A stretch of DNA of 18,537 bases from Psilocybe azurescens (lineage: Eukaryota; Basidiomycota; Agaricomycetes; Agaricales; Agrocybaceae): the NCBI GenBank assembly GCA_023853785.1, contig JAJIRX010000741.1, forward strand, positions 1 to 18,537, read 5' to 3'. Within the stretch, counting starts at the first letter, position 1; every line of letters starts with the position of its first letter. The notes below the pieces were generated by a model, which saw only the letters and a program-made list of their open reading frames with translations, was not told the DNA's origin and did not search any database. Below are positions 1-8,132 of the stretch, in pieces. Both the position numbers and the translations under genes were made by a program.

Positions 1-879
1 CCTTTGTCATGCTGGTGAATTCTCAACATTATTTACTGCTACTGTCTACAAAAAATAGTATTTGTAAGTCTCATTCCAAGTCTATAGTTGTTATGACTTA
101 TATAATGATTGGTGTATTGATCCTTGAATACATGCTTTAGGATGTATCTGAACACTTAGATAAGATTGAATTTATCCTAAGTAAGATATCTAGTAGCATA
201 ATGGGTATCTCTAGACCTATGAAATAGATTGAGTAGTGAAAAATAAAGGTGGTCCTTCAGAGGGTGATTCAGCTGTAAGTGTAATGTTTTGTGCAATTTG
301 CAGTTCAGAAGCTTGAAACCTTAATGAGTTCAAGTTTTATGAATATCTTGTGAAAGTTCACACAAAGAATGGGTAGTAAAATGAATTAAGATTCTTCTGG
401 CCTCATTTAAACACTCTTAAATACAGGAAAATGTTTCTACAACTGTCAAGCATATTCTGTAAAGTTCTACACTACTAGTTTTTATCTGGCCGAGGACTGA
501 TGCTTGTTTTATTCTAAGTGGACTCTGCAATGCTCAGTTATTGGAGATGCTTAAACAGGCATTGCTTCCTTCTGCAATCTTGCTATTCATATTTAAAGAG
601 GAAATCACATGTAGTTTCAAGAAAAAGAAAGTCTCCACTATCTAGATGGATTAATTAACTACCTAAATGTGTATTGTACAGCCGATTTGGTCAGTTCTTT
701 AAGAGAAGAGAATAAACAGTCTTGAGCAGGAATTTTTGGAATGAGGGCAAAGGGATCTACGGAATGAAAATATACTATAACAATAGTGCTATATGCACAT
801 TAAATTATATGTAGTGCTACATGTCAAATATGTAATGTTGATTGTAATAGTTGACATGTGTTACCTATATGGGCACTGT
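1..879. other. AT-rich stretch without a recognisable gene
   Basis: I see no coding exon, RNA gene or terminal repeat here. The sequence is strongly AT-rich, with stops in every frame. The only longer open frame (793-984, plus) has no family resemblance and overlaps the last exon of the minus-strand gene at 880. It may be old repeat DNA or the 3' flank of that gene. Confidence 0.5.
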
Positions 880-1520
880 TCAGCTGCTGATGAATATGTG
901 TTCCATGCTGTGGTACATGTTCTTCTCTTCATCAAATACTCTCTTTCTTTTGATGATAATCTTCTTCTGCATTGTTTTCAGTGAGTCTGCTTCATGTTTC
1001 TGATTGGATTTGTTTTGATATCATTGTATAGCAATACAATTTGTTTCAATGTGAGGCCATAGAAGTTGCCTACCTTCTCTTCTATCAATGTCAATGCCTT
1101 CAGCACAATGTTTATTGATGCAGTATTGTCCTTGTTCACATATGCTACAAAGGACATAGTGACCCATACTATGTCTCCAGTCTTAAATGCCACTGGTTTG
1201 ACATGTTTCATGCTGTTATGTGGTGAGTATCTTTTTATCATCTTTGGTTTTCTTGTTACATGCCATGAATGCAGTTGCTTGACAAACACTGTGTGGTAGT
1301 TGTCATTCTGTCAACAATGTCTTCAGCTAGTGGATAGTGTTTTGTTAATATAATAGCACAAACTTACATTGAATTCTGACATTGCAGTTGATTCTTTCAC
1401 ATTGTGCTGTGCATCTGTGTACACCTGCTCCAATGTGGCCTTGGCCTCTATCAAGTCATAACCGGGGTTCATGGACTGTGGTTGTTGTCTTGATGTTTGT
1501 ATTGTTTGTGATTCTGTCAT
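880..1520 (-). CDS. Small spliced gene, uncharacterised basidiomycete protein (168 aa)
   Basis: I do not know its function. Three exons join in phase: 1520-1368 (51 codons), 1307-1074 (78 codons) and 999-880 (39 codons plus TGA). The introns 1308-1367 (GTAAGT...ACAG) and 1000-1073 (GTAGGC...TCAG) are both phase 0, and the spliced frame is free of stops, which is strong support for a real gene. The middle exon carries the motifs YSPHN, FKTGDIVWVTMSFVAYV and VLKALTLIEE. From memory these recall a GDIVE...SF...L+ALTLL pattern in hypothetical proteins repeated in Agaricomycete genomes and often lying near transposons. The last exon is basic (KKIIIKRKR). No signal peptide or membrane segment is visible. 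Upstream exons before the ATG cannot be excluded. The base composition matches the surrounding AT-rich island rather than the host genes to the right. Confidence 0.55.
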
Positions 1521-2829
1521 GCATATGTTGCTATATTATATGACACCTTTGTTTTTCTTCTTTTAACCTCTTCCTTACTGTGAACAATGAAACTTGGTGT
1601 ATTCAAACTTGATATTATGTCCTCAGTATTTGACTATATTTTTTATATTCTGTAGTATCTTGTACCTGTTTTGTATCCCTTTTTTTTCTGTTCTTTGACT
1701 TTGATATATTGTTCACTCCAATAATTGAATAGACATTTTGACAGGTAGACTATTTCTTTCTGTAATGTTTGGTTGTGCCTAACAAGAATATTTGTTAGTG
1801 TTTCAGCATATTTTGAAATCTGTATAGTCCTATTGCTGTGATCTGTAACTTTAATGTGTTATGTCTCTACTAATGATACCATTTGCCAAGGACAAATACA
1901 ATCAATAACCAGTCTGTTTCTTTTCTAAGTCAATGCCTGCTATAGTGATGGAGCCAAAATACAGAAAGAGACAGCAATGGTGTCAACAGAAAATGTGGTG
2001 TGTATGAGGATGCATTGGCTGCCTGTCAGTGTGGTAGGAATATATTGAAAAACTCTACTAACCTGAAGTTCAAAGTGTTTTAAAATTCTCCAGATATTGC
2101 AATAAAGAAGCAGCCAATCCTGCAAAAAACTGAGCCAATGTTTAATAGAATCCTATTGTTGCATAATAGAACTCTTATCTTTAGTCTGAGAATTCTCTTG
2201 CTCAGTAGAACACATGAAAGTGTATAGAGCTGTTTGAAATTGAAGCAAGTAGTATTGTAACAAAGAGTTATTGGTGGAGAAAAGAAGAAATCACTTAAAT
2301 TTACTCAAGAATTCAATTCTTTTATTCACAATGGTAGTTCATGAGCCCATCTGATAAGCTTTGCATGCACTCTGAATTGTGTTCTCTGTGTGATTCAGAG
2401 TTCAACTCTTTCACTTGCATGCATCAATTACTTACATCACTTTTGCTAATTCCTCTCTAACTCATTCCCCACTTACTAATTTTTCCCTTTGTTAAGATGT
2501 ATAGTTCATAAAATATATCCAACCAAACTAATCACATTCTTTGGACACACCTATGACTGTCTGCTGTTCAACTCCTCATTTGACCATTTGACTTATTTCC
2601 CTTTTTATGTAAGTTTGATGTTCTGTTTGGATCTAAGGCTGACAGAGGTGGATTCAACAATTTAGTACCATTGATAATATAAGAAATAACAATTATATAA
2701 TATATTTTTCTTTAGGCTCTGGTACAAATACTATAATTGCCAATGCTGAGACTCAAAGAATACAGTATAAAAATAAAAAAGGACTCGTAATGCCGGGCAA
2801 AGCCTCGGCCCACAATACAAGTATATTGG
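1521..2829. other. AT-rich stretch, no convincing gene; small inverted repeats
   Basis: No supported gene. On the minus strand about 2119-2063 looks like an exon (pyrimidine tract and TTGCAG before it, GTTAGT after it), but its translation is not recognisable. Local structures: ACTCTGAAT at 2369-2377 faces ATTCAGAGT at 2393-2401; TTGCATGCA is repeated directly at 2361-2369 and 2415-2423; a GC-rich hairpin GCCGGGC-AAA-GCCTCGGC sits at 2792-2809, just outside the transposon that follows. Confidence 0.45.
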
Positions 2830-2831
2830 TA

Positions 2832-2868
2832 TAGCATCCACCGGCTACTGTGACACAACTAGCCGGTG
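2832..2868 (+). repeat. Left terminal inverted repeat of the Tigger-like element, containing a hairpin
   Basis: GCATCCACCG (2834-2843) matches the inward reading of the right end. The arm holds a near-perfect palindrome: CACCGGCTA (2839-2847) pairs with TAGCCGGTG (2860-2868), and the loop itself folds as TGTG-A-CACA (2849-2857). The right end lacks the full palindrome. Confidence 0.6.
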
Positions 2869-3325
2869 TTACACTTCAATGGTAATTCTCACTTTTCACA
2901 TTGATTTTTGCACCTATTAACACAAATTCTTTTGTATATTGTAGCTACTACTCAGGTCTATAAATTTGTAGTAAAATTTTATTTTATTTCGTGCTGAGTA
3001 CAGGTGTATTTTCGGTCAAAACAGTAATGTAACATGTTAAATTATAGTAAGTTGAAATTTATTTGAGATCTTCTACAATTTGGGCCCCACATAGATGTAC
3101 AATTTTGGTCTAGTAATATATATAATATGCATATCAACATCCTGTAGCAATTTGAGGGCCCTAGCATGTGAGCGAGCATCAGTGCAGGTCTTTAAAAATC
3201 GTGAGAATTTCAAAAATAGAGGCTGCCGCAAGGTTGCCTTGAGGCACATTTTGTGTCGACAGAATGGCATCTGGTGCTCTTCAAATCTCACCTCCACCTC
3301 ATACTCTCATTCTCTACTCAATCTG

Positions 3326-5752
3326 ATGCCTGGCCGAGCAAAATCACTACTTGAAAAATCCAGAAAATATAAGCAAAAACATGATCAGCTGATGGCTCAA
3401 GCTGTCAAAGCATATCAAGCTGAGCAGAAGAAGCCAAAGAATGTGTGGATGGGGCTGCATAAAATATGCATGCTTTTTGAAGGCATGCATATTCAAGAAA
3501 CCAATGGCGAGCAGATTAAACTTTGCCATATGATGCTGAAACATTTAGTAGAAGGTGGAAGTACTCATGAACAGGCTAATGCAGACCGTGCTTGGCTTAC
3601 ACCAGGAGAGGAGAAGATTGTTGTTGAGTTTCTTAATGAGGTTGCAAGCCGTGGATTCCCATATGATCATATGCGCACCAGGGAACTAGTGGACCAAATT
3701 GCCAGTGCCCGACTAGGAGATGCATTTCCTGTAACAGGTGTTGGTATTAACTGGACCTACCGATTCAAGGTCAGGAATGGGGATGATATCAAGATGTCCC
3801 AATCACGACCTTTGGAAGATAAAAGAGGTCGTGCAGCCAACCCTGCCAACAACACTCTTTGGTTCGAGACCATTCTTCTGGGCACAATCACAAAATATTC
3901 AATCAAGCCTATCAATATGTATGCATCTGATGAGATTGGATTTCAGGGACAAGGTCAAGGAGAGCGGAGTTTGTTTTTGGCCCTCGTACCAAAGGAGACC
4001 CATACCAGCAGCGTGCAGGAACACAGGAGAATATCACTGGTATTGTGACTATCTGTGCAGATGGGACAACCATTCGTCCAGCTGTGATATTCAAGGGCAA
4101 TGCATACAATGTCAGATGGGGAGATAATAATCCTCTCAAGGCTTCGTATGAATTTTGCTTTTTTTGATCAAGAAATACTGATTATTCAAATTTTCCCTTT
4201 TAGATTAGGATATCAGAAGAAGGGCTGGACCGATGGAGAGATTGGCATTGAGTGGATCAAGCATTTTGATCAAATGACACGCACGAAGGCCAAAAATGAG
4301 CACCGGTTACTGATTGTGGATGGCCATAATTCCCACTACACTGTTCCCCTTCTTCAATATGCCCGCGAGCACCAGATTGTTATCATCTGCTATCCTGCAC
4401 ATGGAACACACATTTATCAAGGTCTTGATGTTGTGATTTTCTCACCTTTGAAAAATATCTTTCACAGGAACGAGATAACTGGTTCCGAAGCACTGGTCAA
4501 CCCATGGACAAAAACAATTTTTGCAGATTTTTTCGAAGGCCTACATCGCTGCTCTGACACCTGAAAATATCAAAATGGCTTTTTAAAAAGACTGGAATCC
4601 ATCCATATGACCCATCTGTCATTACAGAAAGCATGCTTGCTCCAAGCAAAGACACATCCTATGAGGTTCACCTCCCAGTGCCCATGAAACAGGCCTCAGA
4701 ACCTGTCCAAGCCCTTGCCAAGGCACTCCATGATTTACAACTTGTGGATTCCAGCAGCTCAGTTGATACCGAGACAATGACATCAGCTGCAGAGATAAGG
4801 AGCATGGAAATCGCTGATGTTGCCGGACCGCTGGAAGTCCGGATCACATGCTCATCTAACCCGGTGTTGAATCAGTCAACAAGAAATTCAACACCTGCAA
4901 CGACCTCCACCACTCCATCTCCATCCCCAGACTCTACTCTTCAGGTGCTCGCAAATACTGTCAACTCTTTGAAGCAGACAAACCTTGGCCATCTTGTTTC
5001 CCACACCCCTGCTGTCTCTTCTGATCCTATGCCCTCGCACACCACTCGCACAAAGAAGAGTCTGTCTGGACCTGTCAACAACCATATTGCTGCCCTCAAA
5101 ATACAGCCCTGCACTCCCAATGAGCTTCTTCTCCTCTCTGCCCTCCGTGAATCTGAAGCCCATGTCAATAGGATGGAGATCCATGCTTTTGAGCTCCAGG
5201 CATCCCACATTCTGAATGAGGCCTATGCTCGGCGACTTAAGCAACAACTGGCAGCAAAAGAGGAGAAAAAGTCGAAGAAGAAGGCTGGGAAGCTGGTAGG
5301 GGATGGCCTCCCTCGCCTCCTTACAGGTGACCAGTTCTATGAGCTTGCAAAGGAGAAGGAGAGGGAGATCCAGCGATGAGGAAAGGCTGAAGGAGGACAG
5401 GAGAGGGGCCAAAGAAAGGTACAGAGAGGCCCTTGCACTGTGGAAGGTTGCAGATGAGCAAAGGAAGGGGGGAGGCTGCAGAGGCTAGGGTGAAGAACAA
5501 GAAGGCCACCGAAGATTTCAACAAGAAGAAGGCAGCTGCAACGAAGAAGGGAACAAAGTTGAAGAATTCTGACAAACCTACCCCCATCCCCATCCCAAAA
5601 GCGATTCCGAGGCCAAAATTGAAGGATTTTTCAGACGGTTTTTGCAGGCAGGTGCTCCTGGTGACGACGAAGATGATAGGGAGGTTTTGAGGCTGTGGAG
5701 AGTGGCAGCGAGGGCAGCGAGGACAACGAAGAGCGATGAGGATGAAGAATAA
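3326..5752 (+). pseudogene. Pogo/Tigger-like transposase (CENP-B HTH, DDE_1), frame-shifted
   Basis: This is a cut-and-paste transposase. The preferred start is the ATG at 3326 (MPGRAKSLLEKSRK); the open frame itself reaches back to 3095. Domains in order: basic N-terminus; helix-turn-helix region with a CENP-B-type half (LTPGEEKIVVEFLNEVASRGFP, about 3598-3663); catalytic domain with YASDEIGF (first Asp codon 3929), LLIVDGHNSH (second Asp 4319) and YQGLDVVIFS (third Asp 4427), giving DD35D spacing; then a long Ser/Thr-rich, Lys-rich coiled tail ending in acidic residues. One real intron, 4146-4203 (GTATGA...TTTTAG), restores NPLKAS-LGYQKKGW. The frame breaks near 3966 (one base short), near 4466 (one base short), in the T run 4518-4522 (one short), in the T run 4580-4584 (one extra), at 5377, in the G run 5467-5472 (one extra), and again in the acidic tail. 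All catalytic aspartates survive and no clear nonsense substitution was found, so sequencing error is an alternative to decay. Confidence 0.75.
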
Positions 5753-5975
5753 TCGATTTCCGGGGCCATCCGGGCCGGGCCGCCGTCGCGTGTCACACTC
5801 AATAGTGTGGCTCATTTTGTACCTCTCTCTCGTATTTTGTGTATATTCTCACCATCCCTTCCTCTTTTTTGTAAATAAAAGCTCTGTTGTGTACCTAGGA
5901 CATTTCTCTATATGTTTTGTTGTTTTTTTACCTACTATTACGTGCAGTTATTTTATTAAATGAATTCGAGTTTTT

Positions 5976-6002
5976 GGTGTATCACATGACGGTGGATGCC
6001 TG
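5976..6002 (-). repeat. Right terminal inverted repeat of the Tigger-like element
   Basis: Read inward on the minus strand it starts CAGGCATCCACCG and goes on TGTGATACACC. This matches the left arm with one short gap. TA follows at 6003-6004. Confidence 0.6.
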
Positions 6003-6144
6003 TAGGACAGTCTGGGATGTCATGATCTTACCATCAAGCACCAGGTTGAAGTAACGTCTATCAAAATTTCCTGACAATGTGAACTCCAATTAAAGGCGGT
6101 CAAGAACTAAATGGTGGTTTGCACTTGTCAAAACTCAAACCTTA

Positions 6145-6153
6145 TGTAAAAGA
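6145..6153 (+). repeat. Target site duplication, left copy (TGTAAAAGA)
   Basis: The nine bases TGTAAAAGA directly precede the left terminal repeat and recur directly after the right one (8000-8008). If the element is taken to begin ATAGAC instead of TAGAC, the duplication is the 7-mer GTAAAAG. In total 11 bases (TATGTAAAAGA) are shared at the two junctions. Confidence 0.7.
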
Positions 6154-6306
6154 TAGACCTGTGACAGATCCTTGTATGAGTGCAAACCCTCGATACAAGG
6201 ACCTGTAAATCGGAGTTTAAATCCCTGATGCACTTCTTATGATCGAAAATGAACGTCGGACATCACCGGTTACCCTTTTCCAGTAGTTCTAAAATAGGAA
6301 ATTTAC
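6154..6306 (+). repeat. Left terminal inverted repeat of the Mutator-like element
   Basis: It aligns with the reverse complement of 7821-7999 over essentially its whole length, with small gaps and one gap of about 20 bases. It contains its own hairpin: TCCTTGTAT (6169-6177) pairs with ATACAAGGA (6193-6201). Inner shared blocks are CTTATGATCG (6236-6245) and CAGTAGTTCT (6281-6290). Confidence 0.75.
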
Positions 6307-6391
6307 ATTTCTGTGCCACGACGATGGCAAACGTCTTCAAAGCCCGTCGTGCGTCGATCTCCCCACCTCTCTTCCTCTATCTGCCATCATC

Positions 6392-7709
6392 ATGAAGGGT
6401 ACCCGATCCTTTCGTGTGGATCCTGCACCCATTCTGCCTCAAGAAAATCAAGAAAATCAAGAAAATGCTCAAACCGCTGAGCATTCTTTCACATTCTCCC
6501 TTCCATCTTCCTCCACCTCGGCCTCACGAACCCTCACTCGGAAACGTTGCAATCAATGCAGGGTCATGCCCACTTCAATTCCGAATTCCACACGAACTGC
6601 TGGACTGCTGAACTACCTCAAACACCCTACAATGTGCCAGCGTCAGGCTCAGCATTCGGGTATGCAGCTGCCGACTCCTTACACCCCCACGATGGACACA
6701 ATGGTTGCGGATGTGGTCATGGCACCTCCTGAAAATGAGAGGATGGGGGAAACAAGAGATTATGAGTCATCGGTAGTGCTGATAGATGAGGATACACATC
6801 TGTAACTATTCATACACAATAAAACACGCTTCCTGACTTATTGGTTCTGATACAATTAGCAGTATGCCATTTGACATTGCTTCTCCTGCTCCACTCAACA
6901 TAGACTCTCAGCTGCTTGAGGTAGCAGAAAGCTTGGTCTCGCCGTGCCCAAGCTCCTCGACGTCTTGATTTCTGTTCCACTATTCCTGATACAGATTCCC
7001 AATGTATTTGCTCAATGGAAGGATCTCAAATGCTACAAAGTCCCAACCCAGTACTACTGTCTCCCATCCCATTCAGTGAGGTTCAGAACACCATGAAAGA
7101 TACCCATCAATTTCAAGAAAATGACGAAAACAAGGCTGTTCTGCGCTTTCGAAAGGCTCGAACCTCAAAGATAGATCTCATTCTCGGTGTGTTGGATATA
7201 TTGCATCGTGCAAAGCTCACGCCGACTGACCTTTGTCCACAATTATCAGTGGGAATCACGCTGAGCTATATTCCTCTCGTTGTGCTTTTTTTTCGACTGC
7301 AAATCATTCCCGGTTTCAAGATCTATTGACAACAGTATACGCAGATCAGAAGGGAAAGGGCATACTCAATGACTGGATGGCTACGTTTGGAATCAGCTTT
7401 GTGTGTGATCGTATAGACGACGAAATGGAAAATGCCAAACCTCACTTGAAGATGTCACCGGGAGATATCACCCCCGAATATACTGCCAATTGGAATGTCA
7501 ATACGCTAATGGATCCAATCTTGGATAAAATCACCCCAACATGGTCAAAAATATTGTGTGCAGCCACAGAGCCCAGCCGAAATCGACATGCACATGCTGA
7601 TTCTGAAAAACATGAGCAACGAAATCGTCACATAGTAGATTACATCCGAAATGAGTGTCTGGAGAAGATCGGGTCTGCATGTTTGAAAATACTGCAGACG
7701 CTCACTTAG
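6392..7709 (+). CDS. DUF6589-like protein, N-terminal part only, carried inside the Mutator-like element
   Basis: The biochemical function is unknown. Exon 1 is 6392-6801 and exon 2 is 6860-7709; the intron 6802-6859 (GTAACT, branch-like CTGAC, TTAG) joins in phase 2. The total comes to about 419 aa once an extra base near 6960 and a missing T in the run 7232-7234 are allowed for. Exon 1 has a QEN triple repeat, a Ser-rich stretch and CNQC followed by HPTMC, a possible C2HC-type zinc-binding pattern. Exon 2 contains FSTANHSRFQDLL, YADQKGKGILNDWM, VCDRIDDEMENAKPH, SPGDITPEYTANW and ITPTWSKILCAATEP. This order matches the N-terminal region I remember from large Agaricomycete DUF6589 proteins (GN..LFELLD, D.KGKE.LL.WM, VCD.V.DE, L.AA). 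Those proteins continue for several hundred residues, whereas this one stops soon after RNRHIVDYIRNECL, so it is truncated. It could be expressed, since the two shifts may be sequencing errors. Confidence 0.5.
6440..6466 (+). repeat. Three tandem copies of the 9-mer CAAGAAAAT
   Basis: Perfect 9-bp tandem triplication in frame, encoding QENQENQEN in exon 1 of the DUF6589-like gene. The period is three codons, so copy-number change would preserve the frame. Confidence 0.9.
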
Positions 7710-7820
7710 CGTGCAGACATGGTCCATATTCAAGGTTATTTGAGGCATAAAGGGGCTCTACACTCAAGAAAATGAGCTTTCTCGACCATTTTTCATCAGA
7801 GAAGGCGAAAAATCTATTTA

Positions 7821-7999
7821 TATCGTTTCTTCCTTTTTAAGAACTACTGCTTTTGGGCACCAAATCTTGAAATGGAAACACCGAGTGATCCGAGAGATCT
7901 TTTCCGATCATAAGCAGTCCTCACCACCGGAAAGACCCGGTTTGCCAGTCCTTATATCGAGGATTTGGCATCCTCATATAAGGGCTGGTCACCAGTCTA
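7821..7999 (-). repeat. Right terminal inverted repeat of the Mutator-like element
   Basis: This is the mate of 6154-6306. It includes a stronger hairpin at 7945-7988: CCAG-T-CCTTATAT (7945-7957) pairs with ATATAAGG-G-CTGG (7976-7988), and GAGGAT (7959-7964) pairs with ATCCTC (7970-7975) around a TTGGC loop, with one bulged C at 7958. CGATCATAAG (7904-7913) and AGAACTACTG (7840-7849) are the inner blocks shared with the left arm. Confidence 0.75.
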
Positions 8000-8008
8000 T
8001 GTAAAAGA
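8000..8008 (+). repeat. Target site duplication, right copy (TGTAAAAGA)
   Basis: It is identical to 6145-6153. A further copy, TGTAAAAGAC, follows at 8011-8020, so the right flank carries the motif twice in tandem. Confidence 0.65.
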
Positions 8009-8040
8009 CTTGTAAAAGACTCAAGCAAGGACTCATTTCT

Positions 8041-8052
8041 TTACGTCACATG
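8041..8052 (+). promoter_or_regulatory. Overlapping ATF/CREB-like and CDEI-like sites upstream of ROK1
   Basis: TTACGTCA (8041-8048) matches the bZIP ATF/CREB element, and the overlapping GTCACATG (8045-8052) fits RTCACRTG, the Cbf1-type bHLH site. They lie about 80-90 bp before the ATG at 8133, in the only host-derived sequence left between the inserted element and the gene. Factor binding is inferred from motif match only. Confidence 0.3.
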
Positions 8053-8132
8053 ACTACATGCGGTGATTTAATTCTCTGCTCTGTATATACTATAACTTTC
8101 CAACGAACCATCGAGCATCTCGCGTACTACTA

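Larger units (their letters stand above)
2832..6002 (+). mobile_element. Tigger/pogo-type (Tc1-mariner superfamily) DNA transposon, about 3.2 kb
   Basis: The element encloses a CENP-B-like DD35D transposase on the plus strand. Its ends are short imperfect inverted repeats of about 27 bp. The right end read inward begins CAGGCATCCACCG and continues TGTGATACACC. The left end has GCATCCACCG followed by TGTGACACAAC. A TA dinucleotide lies just outside each end (2830-2831 and 6003-6004), as expected for TA-targeting elements, and CAGGCAT resembles the known start of Tigger elements. The exact left base is uncertain by one or two positions because the two ends differ by a one-base gap. About 500 bp of non-coding sequence lies before the transposase and about 250 bp after it. 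With the transposase frame broken in several places this copy appears inactive, unless the breaks are sequencing errors. Confidence 0.7.
6154..7999 (+). mobile_element. Long-TIR DNA transposon, Mutator-like (Pack-type candidate), 1846 bp
   Basis: Two imperfect terminal inverted repeats (6154-6306 and 7821-7999) face each other and are flanked by identical 9-bp direct repeats. Matching blocks in order inward are TAGAC, GTGAC, CCTTRTATGAG, CCTCGATAYAAGGAC, a shared CTTATGATCG, TCGGA and CAGTAGTTCT. A TIR above 100 bp with a 9-bp duplication is characteristic of the Mutator/MULE superfamily. This assignment is inferred from structure, because no transposase is visible inside. The interior (6392-7709) holds one spliced gene resembling the start of DUF6589-type proteins, so the element is either a non-autonomous element carrying a captured gene fragment or a deletion derivative of a transposon that normally encodes such a protein. 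It lies between the Tigger-like element and ROK1, and its right end is 124 bp from the ROK1 start codon once the duplication is counted. Confidence 0.75.

Noticed and set aside
2361..2423. TTGCATGCA direct repeats around a 9-bp inverted repeat as a small mobile element
   Set aside because: The repeats are short and palindromic by themselves in AT-rich DNA; there is no second copy to support mobility.
2792..2809. GC-rich hairpin as the true left end of the Tigger-like element
   Set aside because: No matching sequence is found at the right side; the GCATCCACCG pair at 2834 and 5991-6000 fits better, with TA outside.
3860..3872. GGTTCGAGACC resembling a tRNA B box
   Set aside because: It lies within the transposase coding region, with no matching A box or cloverleaf around it.
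4888..5815. Long minus-strand open frames (174 and 164 codons)
   Set aside because: They mirror the low-complexity transposase tail on the plus strand, and their Leu/Ser-rich translation reflects that composition.
6317..6351. CACGACG...CGTCGTG inverted repeat upstream of the DUF6589-like gene
   Set aside because: Seven base pairs with a 21-nt loop is within chance expectation and has no partner elsewhere.
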